Of a stretch of 64,000 nucleotides of DNA, positions 35,803 through 49,000 are shown piece by piece (position 1 is the first letter of the stretch; each line of letters opens with the position of its first letter). The stretch comes from Rhabditoides inermis. Lineage: Eukaryota > Nematoda > Chromadorea > Rhabditida > Rhabditidae. The notes beneath the pieces are model-generated. The model searched no databases, had not been told where the DNA came from, and was given only the letters and a program-made list of their open reading frames with translations. The translations under genes and the position numbers were made by a program. The stretch spans positions 876,001 to 940,000 of the forward strand of contig CAWZYM010000114.1 of assembly GCA_963966185.1 (NCBI GenBank), read 5' to 3'.

Positions 35803-37578
35803 GGCCAGAGTGGATTCTGACCCCTCAGAATGCATTTTTACCCCTCAGAATGACTCAAAGAATAGGTGTGAGAATGGGCTCAGAACGCGATTTCGCCCTC
35901 AGAATAGCCCTCAGAATGGCTTTGAGAGGAATTGTGCTGCGAATATGATCTGGGTCTCGGAACGAACTCCCTTATTAACAAATGTCTGACTGCTGGCAAC
36001 TTGCCCTGCCCGACTTGCGGCGGGAAAACAGCTGATCTCATGATGACAATGAAACTTGCTTGAATTTTGTTATTTTTCATCGTTTTTCGAGATTCTTTAC
36101 CTCACATTCTACCGCAATCAGATTTCCTCGTGGGAAAACTGGTTGCGTCCGACCCGCTGATGGGTCGGAAGAACCACTAAGGCAAAAGCTCTCAGAGCTC
36201 ACGCGCGTAGACATCTAATGTCAGCCCACATGAACTCTGAGAGAGAGAGCGGCGAAAAAACGCCGAAACTACCTAGCCCGATCACAATCGCTTCATGTCC
36301 CCTGGCCGCGGCCAACTCGCGCCGGGTTTACGTAACCTATTAGAACAGAGCTCATTGAAGAGAATGTTAGAGAAAAAAGCTATCTCTCGCCGTAACTACT
36401 CTCGCCCTCCCTCTGCGTCTCTCAACTGCTGAAATCTGAAATGCTCTCTCTCCGTCTCTCGCCGTCTCTACTCTCGCCCTCCTCTGCGTCTCTCCGCAGC
36501 GGAAATCTGATTGCGATAGAGCGTGAGCTGATTCTTTTTGTTTTCTTGTTTTAAGTAGCACAATAATGTACACTATATGTTGTTTGAATAACGTTTCATT
36601 GCGATTCTTGCCATATTTCGCATGTTTTTTGAAGATGCTCGGATTCTGTGTCGTTTTGTGCTGATTTCACTGAAGAAAGCAAAAACAAGTTTCATCGAGC
36701 CGTCTCGCTGTCATGTCTGTTTCAATACGTTTCATGTCTATTATGTACTACCTCACTTCACTTTTTCAGGAGCAATCGATAATCGATCTATTGGATGGGA
36801 AGAACCAAAAATAAGAGGAAACAAGATAATCAAGAACGACGACAACCATAACATCATAAATGTATAAATTACCGCAGTTCTCAGACTGGTCATTTGCATA
36901 CTAATAAATTTATCAAACAATTCGAGATGGTTCATATTCATATTTTGTTGTTGTCTTGGTGTCTTGGATCCATCCATCGATTCAACTAAGAGTGGTCCTT
37001 CGATTATCGATCGATTATCGTGTGCTCCTGAAAAAGTGAAATGAGGTAGTACAAAATAGACATGAAACGTATTGAAACAGACATGACAGCGAGACGGCTC
37101 GATGAAACTTGTTTTTGCTTTCTTCAGTGAAATCAGCACAAAATGACACAGAATCCGAGCATCTTCAAAAAACATGCGAAATATGGCAAGAATCGCAATG
37201 AAACGTTATTCAAACAACATATAGTGTACATTATTGTGCTACTTAAAACAAGAAAACAAAAAGAATCTCGAAAAACGATGAAAAAATAACAAAATTCAAG
37301 CAAGTTTCATTGTCATCATGAGATCAGCTGTTTTCCCGCCGCAAGTCGGGCAGGGCAAGTTGCCAGCAGTCAGACATTTGTTAATAAGGGAGTTCGTTCC
37401 GAGACCCAGATCATATTCGCAGCACAATTCCTCTCAAAGCCATTCTGAGGGCTATTCTGAGGGCGAAATCGCGTTCTGAGCCCATTCTCACACCTATTCT
37501 TTGAGTCATTCTGAGGGGTAAAAATGCATTCTGAGGGGTAATAATAGCTTTTCTGAGGGGTCAGAATCCACTCTGGCC
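35803..37578. mobile_element. foldback (long inverted repeat) element
   Basis: From GGCCAGAGTGGATTCTGACC at 35803 to its complement ending at 37578, the two halves are near-perfect inverted repeats: left arm 35803-36795 (about 554 bp after removing a 431-bp insertion and its duplicated target), right arm about 37005-37578, with a loop of about 210 bp. Arm ends contain direct repeats of CCCCTCAGAATG; the right arm has one extra unit. No transposase is visible and no clear target duplication flanks it. It ends only 122 bp before the kinase start codon. Confidence 0.85.
36099..36529. mobile_element. 431-bp TIR element with 8-bp target duplication
   Basis: Present only in the left arm of the foldback element. 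It is flanked by GATTCTTT at 36091-36098 and 36530-36537, and its ends are about 29-bp imperfect inverted repeats (inner part CGCAATCAGATTTCC). The right arm at about 37258-37270 is the matching empty site. An 8-bp duplication fits hAT-like elements. The right half also contains a tandem CTCTCGCC-rich duplication. Confidence 0.88.
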
Positions 37579-37700
37579 GCTACTTATCAGATAAGTTGTG
37601 GAAGACGGACGCGGCGTTAATCACCCGGATTAGTTTTTATCAAACAAGCCCCGAGATTTGACGCCTTTCGGAGGGGTAGTCATTCCCGCGAATCGATTCC

Positions 37701-40700
37701 ATGGCCCACGACGTTACTCATCTGATTCTGCTGGTGGCTGGGGTAGCGTGTTATTATCCGACGCCGAACTCTACATTCACTACGACTGCCACTACTCCTA
37801 TCACCACCACCACCAACTCACCCTACCAGGCTGGGACGACTCCGCCTCGCTACACCTATCCACACGGCGAGGGTGACACAACGACAGGTGAACTTCGTTA
37901 CTTTGATTTGTTTCCGATGTTCCCCTCTTTATTTGGTGTAACTATAGTCAAAAACTTCTTGATTTTGATTCGTTTCCGATGTTTCGCTCTGTTTGTTTGG
38001 TGTGTTTATCATTTCATCACTATTCTCTGAAGACCTTTCGATAACTTTTTGATATCTCCCGGGGTGGTTTTCGGTGTGTCGCCATGTCACTTCGTGGTTT
38101 GTCTACCTGATTATATATCTGAACACGTTGGTCGCTTCTTAGATAATAGTAATATCACGTTTAAGTACATACATTGAATGTGAGAATAAGTTACCGCGCG
38201 ATTGCGAGAGATCAGAGAATATGGGAGTTGATAAGAGAGATTGAGTTCAAACAATACGATAACATTTTTCGCGAAACAGTTTGAAACGTACTGGCCACGG
38301 CATGAAAAATCCTCGGACTGTATGACATCATACGCCAAGTCATCCCGAGTATGTACACGTCAAGCAACTTTTCGAAGAAAAACGTAATCAAAACGATCAG
38401 ATGTAATCACTTACTTACTTAGTTCTCGCATAGCTTGATTCACACGTCAATACTGGATCAGATATCGCAAATTATTTGCCACAGCGTATGTATGCAACGT
38501 GCTTGCGCATACAGTGTTCCTTGAGAATCGGACAAAAGATGTGCTCTGTCTCTTCGAAACAACCCTTTCAAAACGCATTCAAAACATGCTGTTTGATCGT
38601 GTTTCAAAGGCGTTTGGTAAGGTACGTAGAGGCTGATCATTATATTGTGTTTCAAAGACGTTTGCAAGGGATGTGTTGAAGAGACGGACCACACCTACAT
38701 TTGTAGACAAAACAGTGTGTTTCAAAGACGTTTGCGAGGGGCCGTGTCGAAGAGGCTGACCACACCTTCACTTGTAGACCAAACAGTGTGTTTCAAAGAT
38801 GTTTGCAAGCGGCCGTGTTGAAGAGGCTGACTATACCTTCACACTTTCACCCAATCTTTCCAGTGACCTGGCCTCCGCCGAACGGCTGTGCCCCACTGGA
38901 TGTGAAGGACCACGTGGACAACTGGCAGGCCGCGGCCGGATGCAACACGCGTGAGTGGATAGTGATAATTATGACGCCATCACTCATGTTTATGACGTCA
39001 TCACTCATCTATTGTGACCGCTACCCACCGCTATTGTTTCTAGTAATGTCTCTCACTATTATATTGGTCAGGACATCAAGAATAACTTCCTTAACTTGGA
39101 AGTAAACCATACATGTTCAGTGGGCGCCAACTCGCCGTGCTCTCACTGGGATGTGTCCATCATCATCCTCCTCGACGCGCCGTCGTTCTCTCGGCCCGCG
39201 CCGGGCAGGTACTCAATTATTGTATTCTAAAAGTAGCAGCAAGAATTGGTAGCAGCAAGAATTCTGACCTCTCATCTCATAACCTTTTTTCACGACATTT
39301 CAATTATCCTTTCGCCCAGGGCACAGTCCCATGGTGATGCTGTCTTAATGGTATGAAAGTATGAACATGTGAAGATTTTGTCTCAGTTTTCTACGCGACA
39401 GTCATGTGGGCAGATTCGTCACGTCCGATCTCAACCTGCAGATGATACAGAACTTCATCAATCAGGTATTGCGAGATTCAGAAACTTGTTTCAATCAATC
39501 GTTTATCCGGAATCGTTATATCTGAGTATGACAACACAATCATAATGATGTGAAGCATACAGTAGTGCCTAAGATGCTAGATACATAATAGGCTAACGCC
39601 GGGGAAAGACAGGTAGGCTGACGAGGTGAGTGGTGAGAAGACGATACTTAATCGATAATCATTCCTGGACCATTAGAGTACCATTCTTGACGTGAAGAGT
39701 TCCGGGGTTTCCTTTGCTTCCGTGCCAATTAGTATCTTCTCGCGCCATAGCTGCTTCCACATGAGGGTACTTCCCGCCGCCTCACTGGTTACTCGGGAAG
39801 GATTCTTGTCGATGACCGAACATTCGGCGGCGGTGGGGAAAAATGAGGACCCGACCGCACGCCGCGGGGAAAAGAAGAAGAAAACTTGTTCTTTTTAATT
39901 ATTGATAGCAACAGTGCTGAACGATTACTGAATGCGTGTCGACTTTTCGTTTTACACGATCTGTGAAACATACTAAACGTTAAAGATTCGACGTATCTCG
40001 ATGACAGTAGCGCATTAACAACCACTTCCGGATCACGTCTCTTACACAAACTATGAAAACGAAACATACGTATGCGTATAGTCACAATCATAAAAAGGAG
40101 TGTCGTCGTCTCTTCTTACGATCAGAGCAGCGAAGACAGTACTAGAAAAAAGAGAGCCAGGCTGCGTCGCGTACCCCCAAAACGCGGTGGCTCACAAATT
40201 GCGACTATGTTTATATTGAAGTGTTCATTTCCACGGCAAGGGAGAAGTAATAACGATAAAAGGCAAGCATGAAAAATATGTGGATAATCAAGGCTAACCC
40301 TAGGCTGACTAGCACTATATTTCTCGAGGAGCATTCAGATCACGTCGAACTGCGATGAGAGCTCGACGATGCGGCTGTTCACTCCGTGGAGCATACACGA
40401 GAAGGACACGCCGGCATGCGCGCCAGTGCCGGTGAGAGAGGGAGAGAGAGGGGGGGGGGAGAGAGAGGGAGAGAGAAAGAGGGAGGGAGAGAGAAAGAGA
40501 GAGGGGGAAAAAGAGAGAGAAAGAGAGTGAGAGAGAGAGAGAGAGAGGAGTGAGAGAGAGGGGGGAAGGAGAGAGAGGGATAGAGAGAGAGGGAGGGAGA
40601 GAGAAAAAGAGAGGGGGAAGGAGAGAGAGGGATAGAGAGAGAGGGAGGGAGAGAGAGAAAGAGAGGGGGAGAAAGAGAGAGAAAGAGAGTGAGAGGAGAG

Positions 40701-40887
40701 AGATAGAGAGATAGAGAGAGAGAGGAGAATAGAGAGAGAGAGAGGGGGAGAGAGGGAGACAGAGATTCCCTCCCAGCTCAACTCGGACGCGCGGCAGACG
40801 ATCGAACAGCTGGGCACGTACGACACGACCGTCGGCAGCGACTTCAACGACACTCTCAACATGCTGATCATGACGCAGGTGATCTAG

Positions 40888-40937
<50 letters not shown>

Positions 40938-41232
40938 CTCTCTTTTTCCCTCATTCTCTTTTTTAATCTTTCCCTCCTTCTCTTCCCTCCTTCATCTTCA
41001 CTCTCGATTTAACTTTGCCGCACAAAACCAGAATACGTCAAACTTCAGGTCAACTGTGTCGTCGACAAGCCGCCACTTTCGCGACTGGGTGAGGAGTGGG
41101 AAATGACGCGAGAGAGAAAGGGGAGAGACAGAGAGAGGGGGGAAGAATGAGAGAGAGAAAGAGAGAGAGAGAGAGACAGAGAGAGACAGAGAGAGAGAGC
41201 GAGAGAGAACGAAAGGGAGGGAGAGGAAGAGA

Positions 41233-41270
<38 letters not shown>

Positions 41271-44200
41271 GAAAGAGACCCTCTCCTTCAGGCCGCGTAC
41301 TGTTCATTCTGCTAGACGTGGATTGCAAGAGTCTGTGCGATGCAGGTCTCATGAAAAGTATACAAGAGAGGATCATCACGGTAGCTTTACCTCTCTCACT
41401 TTCTCTCTTTCTCTCTCTCTCCCCCTCTCTCCCCCCTCCCCCTCTCTCTCTCAACCTCCTCCTTCCAGCTTGGCGAGAAGAACTTTCTCGTCCACATCAT
41501 CTACATCGACGACGACAACTCGGACGGAAGTGAGTCACTGAGTAAATGAATAAATCAATAAATCGATATTTAGAATGCATCACTGGCAGCATATTCGCGG
41601 TGTGCAAAAACAACCAGGACTTCTGCAAGGTACAGTCTATCCCAGCAAGGGGTTGATAACAAGTGCAAAGCATGGAAAGATCGAATAGTGTCAGGAGTGA
41701 TAGGTTTCAGCTTATCACATTTTCCGCCAAGCATGCGCGTGTTATTACAAATAACACCCGTTCTGATGACATAATGCAATACGTAAATGTTGAATGGAAT
41801 ATAACTGAATGACTGCCCGTCATCGCTATTATCTATTATCATCTATTTATCCGCAGATGTACATAATACTCAGGTGACGATCGCTGGTCAGTCCACAGTG
41901 AGGGTGGCCGATCTCGAGCCGTCGATGATGGTGTGCCGCACGAGCCCCGCCGGCGACGCCGGCAACGGAATCAGCACGCAAGGTGGACAGGTTTCTTGCC
42001 TACGGCTTCTACTTGCTTTGTTTACATTGCAATGTCTCTGCTGTTGCTTAATAGTGACTAAATTATCGATAATTGCATGTAATTGTAATTAACCAGTTTT
42101 CCTGATAGCATTATGATTGACTTGCAGAGCTCGCGTGGATCATCGGAGTGCCGTCGCTGGTCATCTGCATCATCGTCGTCACGTGCGTGGTGAGTACATC
42201 GGAGAATCAAAATCACCCCCGTCACATCACCTATCACGTGATGGGTGATACAGTCATAGGCTGTGAGTTCGCCCTTGTCCAGGCTTCTAGAACCACAGCG
42301 TGTAGAATTACGCACGCGACGGGGTTCGCTTAAAGTGTGTGCCACAGATAGACTGATCGAGAAAGAGAAAGTACATTCTTTGTCCTCTGTTAGGAACAAA
42401 CATGATCTTCAACATGTTCTATTGCTCTAGAAAAGGTGCTGTTGAGGTGTTCTGCTACAAGCGCGCCAAGCTGATGTCGACTCACTGGAAGCGGATGTGG
42501 GCATACCAGCAGAGCCATCAGCCCGGAATCAACCGACACGACACCGAGAGTGTGCACTACAAGAGGTGGGTCTCTCTCTCTCTCTCTCTCTCCCTCCCTT
42601 CCCCTCTCTATCTCTCTATCTCTCTCTCTCCCTCCCTCCCCATCTCTCTCTCTCGCTCCCTTTCTCCCCCCCCCCCCTCTCTCTCTCGCTCTCTCGCTCC
42701 CCCTCTCTCTCCCTCCCCCTCTCTCTTCCTCTCTCTCTCTCACCCTCCCCCCCCCCTCTCTTTCTCCCTCTCTCTATCTCTCTATCTCCCGGTTCGGACA
42801 CAGCGCTCGCTTGCCAGACTAGTATCCGTTGTAGCCCCACGCGCGGCAACTTTGCCGGTTTCTTTTGGCGTCGTTCGTTCAAGACGGCTCTGATGAGCGC
42901 CACCCCGCCGCCGGCGCAGAGTAGACGCGCATCTCACACGTGAGATTCAGGAGATTCGAAATTCGTTCTCAACTTTCACTCAGCTAAAGGTGCGGTCAGT
43001 CTTTTCGAAACAGTTCCTTCGAAACGCCTTTAAAAAACACGCTGTTTGGTCGTGTTTCAAAGGCGTTTCGAAGTCAGTATCGAAGGGAGGTTCGAAGAGA
43101 CTGACCGCTACTTAAATATCATTTGATGAGATCTTTCCGGGAACTCGCGTGGTTCCGAGATTGTTCAGAGACACTCTCGAAACTCCTAAGAAATATGCAT
43201 TACGTAGGTACACGAGTTCACCGGCTCACTGTAGAAATTGATTCCGCTTGTCGCACTTAATCGTGAGGAGACCCGAACGCACGCATTCAAACGCTAATAT
43301 TGATCAAACGGTCCGCGCCGCACTCTCTGACCTCAGGCGGCGTTTATAGTATAATGGGTTTTTCCACGCGTCTGACTTCTCTGACCTTATGCGGAGACTA
43401 TAGTCCCAATACATTGTAGGTCGCGCAGCAGCGCGATCTTTCGGCAAGCCACAAAGGCATTCGTGACAAAGAGGCGAAACGCCTTTCTGCAGCAAGCATG
43501 GATGAATTGCATAGCCGAGGAGAAGTGAGTGCGGAGAATGAGCGCAGGTGAAATCGTCGCTAACGGACACGACTTTACCAAGTTACCAAGTCAGACATGC
43601 GTGAATTAGGAGTTAAAATTAAAAGAGATAAACAGCTCAATGATACGAACACGCGTCTAGGGATTTTTCTAAGAATACAAGTTCTTCATAGATCGTTCAG
43701 CGACAGGAATTCATTCATCGCAACTTGGCAACCCTGTTAGCATAACAGCAACTCACCGCTCTTGCGCTATGCTGAGTGTGAGAGATACTTGGTTTTTTAC
43801 TTAGTACTTAGATATACTTAGTATAGAGATTGTAGGTCGCGCGGCAGCGCTAGGATTCGGCGCGCGATGCGGGAATTCATGACGAAGAAGCGGCGCGCGT
43901 TTCTGGCTGAGGCATGGCAGAACCGCATAGACGAGGAGAAGTGAGTGCGGAGGTAAAGACATAATACGCCTGAAATAGCTTGACTTTAAAATTCTGACTC
44001 AAAAATACTGCAAAGTATACCCCTTGCATCGAAAAAAACATGGCAATCTTTGTGTACGTACTGTGTTCCCAAAAATGCATGTATTATGACAAAACGACCT
44101 TCACCTTCATCTTTTGCAGCCAGTTCCGCGCGGTAGCCAGGTAGACAGAATGCGAAAATAGGCGTGAGCTTTCCATGGGAAACTGTTGGATTACAAAGTG

Positions 44201-45103
44201 TCATAGTATTCCTCAGAACCTTAAATAGTTGTTTGTTTATCACCCTGATTCCATAGAACTACTCATGTACATACAATAGTAGCATGATGGGTTATCTGGA
44301 AACACAGTGTGCTTCCAGATAACATACACAATCCTACAGTGGGGTAGTGGGGCTCCTTAGCTGGAACAGTGCGGCGCAAGTCCTGACTGTTGATGGTGGA
44401 TGTCTTACATATTAGTCATCATCATTACCCCAATCATTGCAGTCAGTTCCGCGCGGGCACCTCGACGGACGCGCCGCCCCTGCACATCACCATGAGCAAC
44501 TACCTCGACATCAAGCAGCTGTCCGCCGTGCAGAAGAAGGACGACTGGGAGGTGGGGGGGGGGGGAGAGTAGTAGCGATGAATAAAGAAAAAAGAAGACC
44601 CTGACTTGTGTGATCCTCAGACATAGTCTGCGAAAGAGTGCTAGAGAGAAGAAGGACGACTGGGAGGTGGGAGAGGGGGGGGGGAGGGGGAGAAAGAAAG
44701 AAGACATTGGTATAGGGAGGAAGGAAGAAAGGCATTGGTAGAGCAAGGGGATGGGGAGAAAGAAAGAAAGCATTGGGATCATGCACATGAAAGAATCAAA
44801 GTATGAAAAAAATGGAAGAAGGCATTGGGAAATTAGGATCAGAAAAAAACGACTGATCGTTAGCACTCTATCTGTTCAACTGTGCTTCACTCTGTTTTGG
44901 CGATCTATCTCGCAGGGACTGCTTGACCAGAGTCTGTTCTGTATCTTTATATATGTGGCGAATTAACATATTTACAAAGATCTAATCCAACAGTTGTTAA
45001 AGTCTATGAAACGTTTATGTACATTATTGAAGGTTAACGTGGAGAACCTGCATGTGTCGGACAAGTGTCTGGGATCCGGGGCGTTTGCGCATGTTATGAA
45101 GGT

Positions 45104-45147
<44 letters not shown>

Positions 45148-46005
45148 CTTCTCTAACAACACTTATTAAGGGAACACTTTATGGAAAGCCACCGCTGTTT
45201 GTGGTCAATCAAACGCTCAACATTCACTTGGAAAACAAAGACAATCACAAATGTGACGTGAGTTCAGTATCTCAAATAATTTTATTTAATTCCTTAGGAT
45301 TACGATAAAAACATATTTGCGCTCACTTAAAATTACGATAGGAGAATACTTTGACCTGCTTCGTTCCCTCAGGATTACGGTAGGAGAATACTTTGACGTG
45401 CTTCGTTCCCTTAGGATTACGGTAGGAGAATACTTTGACGTGCTTCGTTCCCTCAAGATCACGATAGAAGAATATTTTGACCTGCTTCGTTCCCTTAGGA
45501 TTACGGTAGGAGAATACATTGACCTGCTTCGCTTCCTTAGGATTACGGTAGGAGAATACATTGACCTGCTTCGTTCCGGTAGAAGAATACATTGACCTGC
45601 TTTGTTCCCTTAGGATTACGGTAGGAGAATATTTTGATCTAATCCAGGTGGCCGTCAAGCGTCTTCCAGCGCACGCGGACGAACAAAGCCGCATGGATTT
45701 CATCCACGAAATCGAGTTCATGAAGCGCCTTGGCTACCACGGGTGGGTTTCTATAGTTCTATGCACGCAATAAGTTGCGCGTGGTGGGGTAGATCAGAGG
45801 ATGACGGAGAGTCAGCTCTCGGCAATAGTTCCGTGTTTCGAACTGCAGGCGAGGTAGATCGAAAACGATAGCTCTGGCACAGGCTTGTTGGATTAATGGG
45901 TTTGTCAATATGAAATACACCGTCTCTGCTGAAAACTGCATTGGTGGAGCAACTTGCGGTGCATATTCATTCAGCAAGTGAAACGTGTGAACTGAACCGA
46001 TTCGA

Positions 46006-46055
<50 letters not shown>

Positions 46056-49000
46056 GGTTGCAGTCACATTCTGTCGATGCTCGGCTGTGTCACCAACCCC
46101 TACGAGCCGATGATCGTGATCGAACTGTGCGAGAACGGCGACCTACTCAGGTTCCTCAGGAATCAAAAGACACACATGCTGCTGGTGAGTGAACATATTT
46201 ATATAAGTTTATAAATTATAATTTGAAAAAAAGCCAAGAAAACTATTCAAAAGGCTCACTTTTCTATCTTCCATTGATGCGATACTGTAGCCTTCACACA
46301 TTTCACTTGTTTCACTTGTTCCCTATAAGAGTTTTCTAAACCTTGATCTTGTATAATAATTGTTGATACAATTAGAATAAATATTAAAACCAATTTAATG
46401 CAAAATCCCTTTTCTCCCAGAAAGACTCGGACACGTGTCCGATTGACGCGGACTTTTGCCTGCGCATCAAGGACCTCGTCAGCATAGCCTGGCAGATCAG
46501 TGATGGAATGGTGAGAGAGAGGGAGAGAGGGAGGGAGGGAGTGAGGGAGAGAGGGAGGGAAAGAGAGAAAGAGAGAGAGAGATGGAGAGAAGGAGAGAGA
46601 GGAGAGGGAGAGGGAGAGAGAGAGATGACCCCTCCCTCCTTCCAGACCTACCTCTCCTCCATCAAGTTCATCCACCGCGACGTGGCCGCCCGCAACGTGC
46701 TGCTCACCAAGAAGCTCGTCGCCAAGGTGTGTTTCCGCATGTTTCAAACATGTTTCATATTGAAAACGTCCAGATTTCAGATACTCTATTCAGTTAATCT
46801 TGTTAAGAACAAATAGGTAAATAAGAGCGACAAAGAGAGTATGTACGTTTTAAAATTTGCCATTAGAAATTAAACAGTCTCTCAAACTGGGAGCCTGAAA
46901 ACTGGGTGCGACTTCCCTTAAAGTTGTTGCGCATTGAAAACGATCATAAGTATACTGTACTGTGCCAATTAGTCTTGACAAAGGCAAAAATAGATTTAAA
47001 TCAAGCAATGATGATCCATTAGTTCCAAGTTTTTGGTTATTTAAGTCTGCCGTGAAACGTACAACTAAACAACAAACAACATTTTTCCCCAGTTATCTGA
47101 ATCTGAAGATGGAAAAACGTTACGTTAGTACCAAGTACATGAAGAACATTGCTCTTGCAGCGTGCGAGAATAGAAAATATTTGTGAATCACTCGCAAACA
47201 TATACATACTCTAATTTCCAGATCTCTGACTTCGGTCTGTGTCGCTACGTGGACTCGTCGCTGTACACGGCGCGCGGCGGCCGGCTGCCCATCAAGTGGA
47301 TGTCGCTCGAGTCACTCAAGTACTACGAGTACAGCACCAAGAGCGATGTGTGAGTTTATTTTGTTCCCCTTGTGCCCATTTACATATTGTACAATTAGAA
47401 AAAAAGTGCACAGAAAAAGTTCGGTTAGAATAGCTGTTCTTGGTTTTACTCGAGTCGCTCAAACACTGAGTGAGAAAAGTGATGAAATGAACCTAAACTG
47501 AGGCTCTTCCAACTTCCAACACCTTTTTCTATCTTCACGCAGAACATACAATCAATGGTTTTGTCAAGGTATCTTCCTTCACCATAACTCTTCCAGCTGG
47601 TCGTTTGCCATCCTTCTCTACGAAGTGTTCACGATAGGCGAGGCGCCCTTTCAGGTGAGATAGTATTTTGATCGACATCTATTTGTTCTTCACATATATT
47701 AAGTGTGATTTGTCATGACTCACTAATAAGAATCAGTGAAACGGACACGCCACTTGCAAAAAAGAGAAGTTTATGCTTATCTCAACTATTTCGGATTTTA
47801 CAGGGCATCCAGCCCCTCGAGATGGTCTCCTATCTGGAAGCGGGCCGGCGCCTCACCCAACCAGCCCTTTGCCCCAATGAGATGTGGGTTGTATAGGAAT
47901 GAAAAAAAATGAGTCTTGACATTTGATCTGTATTGGTCTTTTTCGGTTTAGTTTAGAAGCGAAACTTCAACTCCGAAAGAAATTCGAAACAATTCACAAA
48001 ATGTGGAAAGTGTAGATGGTGATGTACGTTCCAGTTTGGTTCCGGTCCGTGTTGGGTGTATTCAAACACACCCCACCAATTGAAACAATTGGAATTAATC
48101 ACAATAAAACACTACGCGCGTTCGCGAAGTAGTGTAATTTGCGTATCACCACACAGTGCGTTCGCAGCTGTGGATAGACAGAGTCAATGATTTGCACGCG
48201 TTCGCGTACACAAATCAGGTCGTGAAACGACTAGTGATGCGTTCGCATACACTAGCGCTTGATGATTTCAACGAGGCCCACGCGTTCGCGTACAGGCCTC
48301 GCTCCTCGCTCCTCGCTCCTTGCTCCAAAAGATAGACGCCGAGTAGGACGCCTCGGTATGTCGCAACCGATAAGGTATAGACAGAGTACCACGGGGATTG
48401 ATGCAGCAATTTATTATCACCACCTCGAAACCACGATTCACGAACAACTGAATAATAATACACAAAACCACTCTTACGTGGACGATAAGATATCAACACC
48501 GTATACAACACAGGCAGTGGCGCGAGATTTAAACATACAAAGGCACTCTAGACAAAATCAATATAACATATGTGCGCGTACCAAAACAACAAGGCTAGCC
48601 GAGGCTGCCAGACTACATACAAAAGCACATGTGTGTCAAATGCAACAAACTACAATCAACGAGTCCGCTCTCTCTTATCTCCCCACTCCGGGGTTCATTC
48701 ACGACTGTCGTCCATCGCGGCGATAGGGCCGGAAACGCTGCTGGTCCTTGTCTCCCTTGTACTTCCTCTCCTGATCGCGTCTGAACGGCCTTTCCTTCTC
48801 TTCCTTCCTCTTGTACATGCCGCCTCCCTTCGGTAGCGCGACCTCGCGCGTCTCCAAACCGCACCACTTCTTCACCGCTCGGCCGTACTGCTCGCATTGC
48901 TGATTCGACAGTTGACCGTGCTTCTCCATCCTGGGTTGAGGTCCGAGTACATTGCTGGGGCACTCGACTGCAGTCGTATCGCTCCTCGTCTGCACCTGCC

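Noticed and set aside
36622..37175. Matching open frames in the two arms of the palindrome as a real protein
   Set aside because: The similarity is forced by the inverted repeat; no recognisable domain, and the arms differ at stops.
41838..41873. Small extra kinase exon (ATGTACATAATACTC) before 41874
   Set aside because: It would break the frame; the acceptor at ACTCAG before 41874 joins in phase.
40335..42943. Several 90-178-codon frames of Ser/Leu or Arg/Glu repeats
   Set aside because: Translations of GA/CT microsatellites, present in all frames of such tracts throughout the window.
44934..45032. Longer start for the glycine-loop exon using the CCAACAG acceptor at about 44993
   Set aside because: In frame, but it inserts 13 residues into the conserved W-E-x-x-x-E-N-L approach to the kinase domain; kept only as a possible alternative acceptor.
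45286..45721. CRISPR-like array at the 42-bp repeat
   Set aside because: Contiguous tandem repeat with no spacers, in a eukaryotic intron.
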